Source: Streptomyces lavendulae subsp. lavendulae
GTDB lineage: Bacteria; Actinomycetota; Actinomycetes; Streptomycetales; Streptomycetaceae
Assembly (NCBI RefSeq): GCF_002803845.1
Contig: NZ_CP024985.1
Coordinates: forward strand, 5,839,501 to 5,903,500
Direction of reading: 5' to 3'
Length of the DNA: 64,000 nt
The first letter of the stretch is position 1. Every line of letters begins with the position of its first letter. Positions 59,037-64,000 of the stretch are shown here, piece by piece. The notes under the pieces are model-generated. The model was not told the origin of the DNA and did no database searches. It saw only the letters and a list, made by a program, of their open reading frames with translations. The position numbers were made by a program, and so were the translations under genes.

Positions 59037-59663
59037 TCAGGCGCGCGGCGCGCAGCCCAGGACGTGCCGCTTCACGAGCAGCCCGATGTCCGGATCCTGA
59101 CTGCGGAAGGCGGCCACGAGGGCCTCGTGCTCCTCCGCGTAGGACTTCTGGACCGTGCCCAGCCAGCGGATGGACAGGGCCGTGAACACCTCGATGCCCA
59201 GGCTCTCCCAGGTGTGCAGCAGCACGCTGTTCCCGGCCGCCCGCACCATCTCGCGGTGGAAGCCCACGGTGTGCCGCACCTGCGCCGTGCCGTCCTCGCT
59301 GCGGTCCGCCTCCCACAGGGCGGCCACGTGCGGCTCCAGGGCCGTGCAGTCGGCCGCCAGACGCGGGGCGGCGAGCTCGGCCGCGATCTGCTCCAGACCG
59401 GCCCGGACCGGGTAGATCTCCTCCAGGTCGGCCGCGGAGAGGTTCCGTACGCGCACGCCCTTGTTCGGCGCCGACTCGATCAGGCGCAGCGTCTCCAGCT
59501 CGCGCAGGGCCTCCCGTACGGGCGTCTGGCTGACCTCCAGCTCGACCGCGATCCGCCGCTCGACGATCCGCTCGCCGGGCTTCCAGCGCCCGCTGACGAT
59601 CCCCTCCACGATGTGCTCGCGGATCTGCTCGCGCAGCGAGTGCACGACGGGTGGGGTGATCAT
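59037..59663 (-). CDS. GntR-family (FCD) regulator
   Basis: A 208-residue FadR-subfamily regulator. The start is ATG at 59663 (MITPPVVHSLREQIRE) with AGGAG upstream; 16 more codons are open before it. The wHTH (about 10-70) reads GRWKPGERIVERRIAVELEV, then SQTPVREALRELETL. The C-terminal FCD domain has the metal/acid ligands FHREMVRAAGN. It sits between aceE and sucB, so pyruvate or acyl-CoA metabolism is the likely target (inference). Confidence 0.9.
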   Translation of the reverse strand: MITPPVVHSLREQIREHIVEGIVSGRWKPGERIVERRIAVELEVSQTPVREALRELETLRLIESAPNKGVRVRNLSAADLEEIYPVRAGLEQIAAELAAPRLAADCTALEPHVAALWEADRSEDGTAQVRHTVGFHREMVRAAGNSVLLHTWESLGIEVFTALSIRWLGTVQKSYAEEHEALVAAFRSQDPDIGLLVKRHVLGCAPRA

Positions 59664-59778
59664 CGGCGTTTCAACTCCTGTGGGGGCACGCAGGGCCTGA
59701 TGCGTAGACAATACGGCGGTCGTGGCCTGCTGCGATGCGTTCCCGGTCAGGGACGCCGGGTGAGGCTCGTTACAACGA

Positions 59779-59816
59779 CGGCGCCCCCGCCCGGACGGAT
59801 CCGGACGGGGGCGCCG
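59779..59816. terminator. terminator downstream of sucB
   Basis: 16-bp stem CGGCGCCCCCGCCCGG/CCGGACGGGGGCGCCG with one mismatch and a 6-base loop, about 30 bases past the sucB stop. Confidence 0.75.
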
Positions 59817-59846
59817 CCAGCGGCAGCCGGGGCTGCGCGCGGGGCC

Positions 59847-61616
59847 TTACAGGCCGAGCTCGACCTCGAACTCGCCGGCTTCGAGGATCGCCTTGACGGC
59901 CGAGAGGTACCGGGCCGCGTCCGCGCCGTCCACCAGGCGGTGGTCGTAGGACAGGGTCAGGTACGTCATGTCGCGGACGCCGATGACGGTGCCCTCGGGG
60001 GTCTCGATGACCATGGGGCGCTTGACCGTCGCGCCGATGCCCAGGATGGCGACCTGGTTCGGGGGCACGATGACGGTGTCGAACAGCGCACCGCGCGAGC
60101 CGGTGTTGCTGATGGTGAAGGTCGCGCCCGACAGCTCGTCCGGCGTGATCTTGTTGCCGCGGACCTTGGCGGCCAGGTCGGCGGTCGCCTTGGAGATGCC
60201 CGCCAGGTTGAGGTCACCGGCACCCTTGATGACCGGGGTCATCAGGCCCTTCTCGGAGTCCACGGCGATGCCGATGTTCTCCGAGTCGAAGTAGGTGATG
60301 GTGCCCTCGTCGTCGTTGATCCGGGCGTTGACGACCGCGTGGGCCTTCAGCGCCTGGGCGGCGGCCTTGACGAAGAACGGCATCGGGGACAGCTTGACGC
60401 CCTCGCGGGCGAGGAAGCCGGCCTTGGCCTGCTCGCGCAGCTTCATGATCTTGGTGATGTCCACCTCGACCACGGAGCTGAGCTGCGCCTGCGAGTGCAG
60501 GGCCTTCATCATGTTGTCGCCGATGACCTTGCGCATGCGGGTCATCTTGACGGTCTGACCGCGCAGCTCGGACACCGCGGCGGCCGGAGCCTTCGCGGCC
60601 GGAGCGGCGGCCGGAGCCGGGGCGGCAGCGGCGGCCTTGGCGGCCTCGGCGGCGGCCAGGACGTCCTGCTTGCGGATGCGGCCACCGACACCGGTGCCCG
60701 AAACCGTGGACAGGTTGACGCCGGACTCCGAGGCGAGCTTGCGCACCAGCGGGGTCACGTACGCGCCCTCGTCACCGGCGGAGACCGGGGTGACGGGAGC
60801 GGCGGCGACCGGAGCCGGAGCGGCGACCGGGGCCGGAGCGGCCACGGGGGCCGGAGCGGCGACCGGGGCGGCCGGGGCGGCCGGAGCCGGGGCGGCGACC
60901 GGAGCCGGGGCGGCCACGGGGGCCGGAGCGGCCGGAGCGGCCGGAGCCGGAGCGGCGACCGGGGCCGGGGCAGCGGCGGCCGGGGCGGCGGCCGGAGCCG
61001 CACCCGCGACGCCGATGACGGCCAGACGGGCGCCGACCTCGGCGGTCTCGTCCTCGCCGACCAGGATCTCCAGCAGGGTGCCGGAGACCGGGGCGGGGAT
61101 CTCGGTGTCGACCTTGTCGGTCGACACCTCCAGCAGCGGCTCGTCGGCCTCGACCGACTCGCCGACGGCCTTCAGCCAGCGGGTGACGGTGCCCTCGGTG
61201 ACGGACTCGCCCAGGGCGGGCAGCACGACATCGGTGCCGGAGGCGGCCGGGGCAGCGGCGGCGGGGGTCTCGGCCGGTGCGGGGGCGGCCGGGGCCTCGG
61301 CCACCGGGGCCGGAGCCGCCGGGGTCTCGGCGACGACCGTCTCGGCGGCCGGAGCGGCGGCCGGGGCCGGGGCGCCGGAGCCGTCGTCGATGACGGCCAG
61401 CTCGGCGCCGACCTCGACGGTCTCGTCCTCGGCGACCTTGATGGAGGCCAGGATGCCGGAGACGGGCGACGGGATCTCGGTGTCGACCTTGTCGGTCGAG
61501 ACCTCGAGCAGCGGCTCGTCGGCCTCGACGCGCTCGCCCTCGGCCTTCAGCCAGCGGGTGACAGTGCCCTCGGTGACGCTCTCACCGAGCGCCGGAAGGG
61601 TTACGGAAACCGACAT
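59847..61616 (-). CDS. sucB: dihydrolipoamide acyltransferase E2 (SucB/DlaT type)
   Basis: A 589-residue E2 core protein. There are two N-terminal lipoyl domains (about 1-76 and 127-203) with identical EVSTDKVDTEIP cores and lipoyl Lys43 and Lys168, joined by Ala/Pro linkers. The second linker is expanded into repeated APAPVAAPAPV units. A peripheral-subunit-binding domain follows (TPLVRKLASESGVNLSTVSG), and the acyltransferase domain ends with YDHRLVDGADAARYL (catalytic His/Asp). In Actinobacteria this E2 can serve both pyruvate and 2-oxoglutarate dehydrogenases (family knowledge). lpd lies 57 bases upstream on the same strand. Confidence 0.95.
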   Translation of the reverse strand: MSVSVTLPALGESVTEGTVTRWLKAEGERVEADEPLLEVSTDKVDTEIPSPVSGILASIKVAEDETVEVGAELAVIDDGSGAPAPAAAPAAETVVAETPAAPAPVAEAPAAPAPAETPAAAAPAASGTDVVLPALGESVTEGTVTRWLKAVGESVEADEPLLEVSTDKVDTEIPAPVSGTLLEILVGEDETAEVGARLAVIGVAGAAPAAAPAAAAPAPVAAPAPAAPAAPAPVAAPAPVAAPAPAAPAAPVAAPAPVAAPAPVAAPAPVAAAPVTPVSAGDEGAYVTPLVRKLASESGVNLSTVSGTGVGGRIRKQDVLAAAEAAKAAAAAPAPAAAPAAKAPAAAVSELRGQTVKMTRMRKVIGDNMMKALHSQAQLSSVVEVDITKIMKLREQAKAGFLAREGVKLSPMPFFVKAAAQALKAHAVVNARINDDEGTITYFDSENIGIAVDSEKGLMTPVIKGAGDLNLAGISKATADLAAKVRGNKITPDELSGATFTISNTGSRGALFDTVIVPPNQVAILGIGATVKRPMVIETPEGTVIGVRDMTYLTLSYDHRLVDGADAARYLSAVKAILEAGEFEVELGL

Positions 61617-61673
61617 GGTTTCTGTTGCTCCTAACGAAAGTGCGGAAGTGGTCGTCGCGCCCGTGACTGTGGA

Positions 61674-63062
61674 TTAGTCGTGTGCGTGAAGCGGCTTGCC
61701 GGCCAGGGCCAGGTGGGCCTCGCCGAGGGCCTCGTTCTGGGTCGGGTGCGCGTGGATGAGCTGCGCGACCTCGGCGGGCAGGGCCTCCCAGTTGTAGATC
61801 AGCTGGGCTTCGCCGACCTGCTCGCCCATGCGGTCACCGACCATGTGGACGCCGACCACGGCACCGTCCTTGACCTGGACGAGCTTGATCTCGCCCGCGG
61901 TCTTCAGGATCTTGCTCTTGCCGTTGCCCGCCAGGTTGTACTTGAGGGCCACGACCTTGTCCGCCCCGTAGATCTCCTTGGCCTTGGCCTCGGTGATGCC
62001 GACGGAGGCGACCTCGGGGTGGCAGTAGGTGACGCGCGGGACACCGTCGTAGTCGATCGGAACCGGCTTGAGGCCGGCCAGACGCTCCGCTACCAGGATG
62101 CCCTCGGCGAAGCCGACGTGCGCGAGCTGGAGGGTGGGGACGAGGTCACCCACGGCCGAGATCGTCGGCACGTTGGTCTGCATGTACTCGTCGACCAGGA
62201 CGTAGCCGCGGTCCATCGCGACGCCCTGCTCCTCGTAGCCCAGGCCCTGCGAGACCGGGCCGCGGCCGATGGCGACCAGCAGCACCTCGGCCTCGAAGGT
62301 CTTGCCGTCCGCGAGGGTCACGCGCACACCGTTCTCGGTGTACTCCGCCTTCTCGAAGAAGGTGCCCAGGTTGAACTTGATGCCGCGCTTGCGGAAGGCG
62401 CGCTCCAGGATCTTCGAGCTGTTCTCGTCCTCGACCGGGACGAGGTGCTTGAGGCCCTCGATGACGGTGACGTCGGTGCCGAAGGACTTCCACGCCGAGG
62501 CGAACTCGACGCCGATGACGCCGCCGCCCAGGATGATCGCGGACTCGGGCACGCGGTCCAGGACCAGCGCGTGGTCCGAGGAGATGATCCGGTTGCCGTC
62601 GATGTCCAGGCCCGGCAGCGACTTCGGCACGGAGCCGGTCGCCAGCAGGACGTGGCGGGCCTGGATGCGCTGGCCGTTCACGTCGACGGAGGTCGGGGAG
62701 GAGAGACGCCCCTCACCCTCGATGTAGGTGACCTTGCGGGAGGCGACCAGCCCCTGCAGGCCCTTGTAGAGGCCGGAGATGACCTCGTCCTTGTACTTGT
62801 GCACACCGGCGATGTCGATGCCCTCGAAAGAGGTCTTGACACCGAACTGTCCGGCTTCGCGCGCCTGGTCCGCGACCTCGCCGGCGTGGAGCAGAGCCTT
62901 CGTGGGGATGCAGCCGTTGTGCAGGCAGGTGCCGCCGAGCTTGTTCTTCTCGATCAGCGCAACGTCGAGACCCAGCTGGGATGCGCGCAGAGCCGCGGCG
63001 TAACCGCCACTGCCACCGCCGAGGATCACTAGGTCGAAAACGGTGCTGGCGTCGTTCGCCAC
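61674..63062 (-). CDS. lpd: dihydrolipoyl dehydrogenase E3
   Basis: A 462-residue flavoprotein that reoxidises dihydrolipoyl groups with NAD+. GTG at 63062 (VANDASTVFDLVILGGG) follows GGAGG with ideal spacing; the longer open frame is discarded. Features: GGGSGGYAAALRASQLG (FAD), the redox disulfide GGTCLHNGCIPTK (Cys46/Cys51), GGGVIGVEFASAW (NAD) and HAHPTQNEALGE (catalytic His/Glu). It probably forms one operon with sucB. Confidence 0.97.
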   Translation of the reverse strand: MANDASTVFDLVILGGGSGGYAAALRASQLGLDVALIEKNKLGGTCLHNGCIPTKALLHAGEVADQAREAGQFGVKTSFEGIDIAGVHKYKDEVISGLYKGLQGLVASRKVTYIEGEGRLSSPTSVDVNGQRIQARHVLLATGSVPKSLPGLDIDGNRIISSDHALVLDRVPESAIILGGGVIGVEFASAWKSFGTDVTVIEGLKHLVPVEDENSSKILERAFRKRGIKFNLGTFFEKAEYTENGVRVTLADGKTFEAEVLLVAIGRGPVSQGLGYEEQGVAMDRGYVLVDEYMQTNVPTISAVGDLVPTLQLAHVGFAEGILVAERLAGLKPVPIDYDGVPRVTYCHPEVASVGITEAKAKEIYGADKVVALKYNLAGNGKSKILKTAGEIKLVQVKDGAVVGVHMVGDRMGEQVGEAQLIYNWEALPAEVAQLIHAHPTQNEALGEAHLALAGKPLHAHD

Positions 63063-63372
63063 GTCACGTCCTCCATGCATGTGCGCCGAGCACCGGTCCT
63101 CTGTGACCGGGCGGCGGCTGGTAATCGGCCGCTTGTTTCTTCGGCCCTGTGGTGGGGGCCCTGTCCTGCCGAGAACCCATCTTCGCATTTGTCGGGGGAA
63201 CGCGGGACGCCGGGCCCCGGGTGTGCACGGTCGTTCCGCCCGAAGTAGGGGTTACCGCGGCGTAGAAACCTACTGATCCTCAAGGTTTCTTCCAGAGCGA
63301 ACGCGCCCCGGACCCGTGACCGGGTTCCGGGGCGCGCCGCGTCTCACAGGACGTGTCTCACGGGGTGGTGCG
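63063..63372. other. lpd-pepA intergenic region
   Basis: The lpd promoter and leader should lie between 63063 and 63300. Its Shine-Dalgarno (GGAGG on the minus strand) is at about 63070-63074. No gene or strong promoter box is clear; the 63302-63336 hairpin closes the pepA side. Confidence 0.5.
63302..63336. terminator. terminator downstream of pepA
   Basis: Stem CGCGCCCCGGACCCG/CGGGTTCCGGGGCGCG with one bulged base and a TGAC loop, about 37 bases past the pepA stop. Confidence 0.8.
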
Positions 63373-64000
63373 TCAGCCCAGGTCGCCCGTGGCGGTGCGC
63401 TCGGCCAGCCGCACCAGGGTGCGCACGGCCGAGCCGGTGCCGCCCTTGGGGGTGTAGCCGTACGGGGCGCCCTCGTGGAAGGCGGGACCGGCGATGTCGA
63501 GGTGGGCCCAGGTGATGCCCTCGCCGACGAACTCCTGGAGGAAGAGGCCGGCCACCAGACCGCCGCCCATGCGGACACCCATGTTGGCGATGTCGGCGGT
63601 GGGGGAGTCCATGGTCTTGCGCAGGTCCTCGGGGAGCGGCATCGGCCAGGAGGACTCGCCGACCTCTTCCGCGATCTCGTGGATCGAGGTGCGGAAGGCG
63701 TCGTCGTTGGCCATGATCCCGAAGGTCCGGTCGCCCAGGGCCAGCACCATGGCGCCGGTCAGGGTGGCGACGTCGACGATCGCGTCCGGGTTCTCCTCGG
63801 AGGCCTTGGTCAGGGCGTCGCCCAGGACCAGACGGCCCTCGGCGTCCGTGTTGAGGACCTCGACGGTCTTGCCGCTGTACATGCGCAGGACGTCGCCGGG
63901 CTTGGTGGCGGAGCCGGACGGCATGTTCTCGGCGAGCGCGAGCCAGCCGGTGACGTTGACCTGGAGGCCCAGCTTGGCGACGGCCACGACGGAGGCGAAG
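63373..64000 (-). CDS. pepA: leucyl aminopeptidase (M17), N-terminal part outside window
   Basis: C-terminal ~209 residues of a cytosol aminopeptidase; the frame stays open to the window edge (F-A-S-V before the first in-frame Val). The M17 signature NTDAEGRLVLGDAL, then VDVATLTGAMVLALG and the C-terminal WAHLDIAGPAFHEGAPYGYT, are intact. It removes N-terminal residues with two metal ions. The pepA-lpd-sucB neighbourhood resembles Rv2213-Rv2215 in M. tuberculosis. Confidence 0.95.
   Translation of the reverse strand, partial: FASVVAVAKLGLQVNVTGWLALAENMPSGSATKPGDVLRMYSGKTVEVLNTDAEGRLVLGDALTKASEENPDAIVDVATLTGAMVLALGDRTFGIMANDDAFRTSIHEIAEEVGESSWPMPLPEDLRKTMDSPTADIANMGVRMGGGLVAGLFLQEFVGEGITWAHLDIAGPAFHEGAPYGYTPKGGTGSAVRTLVRLAERTATGDLG

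Noticed and set aside
58874..59185. Small plus-strand gene between aceE and the GntR gene
   Set aside because: No ribosome-binding site; it covers the operator dyads and runs antisense into the GntR gene.

Overview
The DNA is extremely G+C-rich with strong third-position G/C, many GTG (and one TTG) starts, dense operons and Actinobacterial gene content: bifunctional PulA, MalR-type LacI repressors, both GSI and GSII glutamine synthetases with GlnR-type boxes, homodimeric AceE and SucB/DlaT-type E2. It looks like a core-chromosome segment of a Streptomyces or close relative. The order lipB-lipA-DUF4191-RDD-glnA also matches the Mycobacterium tuberculosis Rv2217-Rv2220 neighbourhood (established knowledge).

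Layout. 1-3.8 kb: end of an APC permease, an amidohydrolase and a PAP2 membrane protein. 3.9-12.7 kb: maltose/maltodextrin locus, made of an aglA-malR pair on the minus strand and, divergent to it, malEFG followed by a second aglA-lacI pair. 12.8-13.9 kb: a long nested-palindrome element (copy L). 14-21 kb: secreted alpha-amylase and a 1780-residue bifunctional amylase/pullulanase. Together these genes suggest extracellular starch and pullulan breakdown, MalEFG uptake and intracellular hydrolysis to glucose, all marked by CTTGC/GCAAG operator-like palindromes.

21-32 kb: a ChW-repeat secreted protein, GNAT, a TetR/[2Fe-2S] reductase/ferritin-like 'metal-dependent hydrolase' operon, a sigma-like membrane hybrid, a tyrosine phosphatase, and a Met/His-rich membrane protein next to a PepSY protein. 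32-37 kb: an orphan winged-helix protein, DUF6891, glnII with its GlnR box, Gfo/Idh/MocA, and a YwqG-like protein. 37.3-38.4 kb: the same nested-palindrome element in opposite orientation (copy R), so a 24-kb block is bounded by long inverted repeats.

38-50 kb: ArsC-like, SNase-like, PP2C, VIT1, TIGR01777 epimerase, flavoprotein, HTH/TPR regulator, zinc ribbon, lipB, lipA, DUF4191 and RDD genes. 50-56 kb: glnA with a GlnR box, a W/N/D-rich small secreted protein, a TetR-SDR divergent pair, DUF4240, and a Ser/Thr kinase fused to a long coiled coil. 56-64 kb: aceE, GntR, sucB and lpd (2-oxoacid dehydrogenase components, using the lipoate made by LipB/LipA) and the C-terminal part of pepA. No tRNA, rRNA, CRISPR array or complete insertion sequence was seen.
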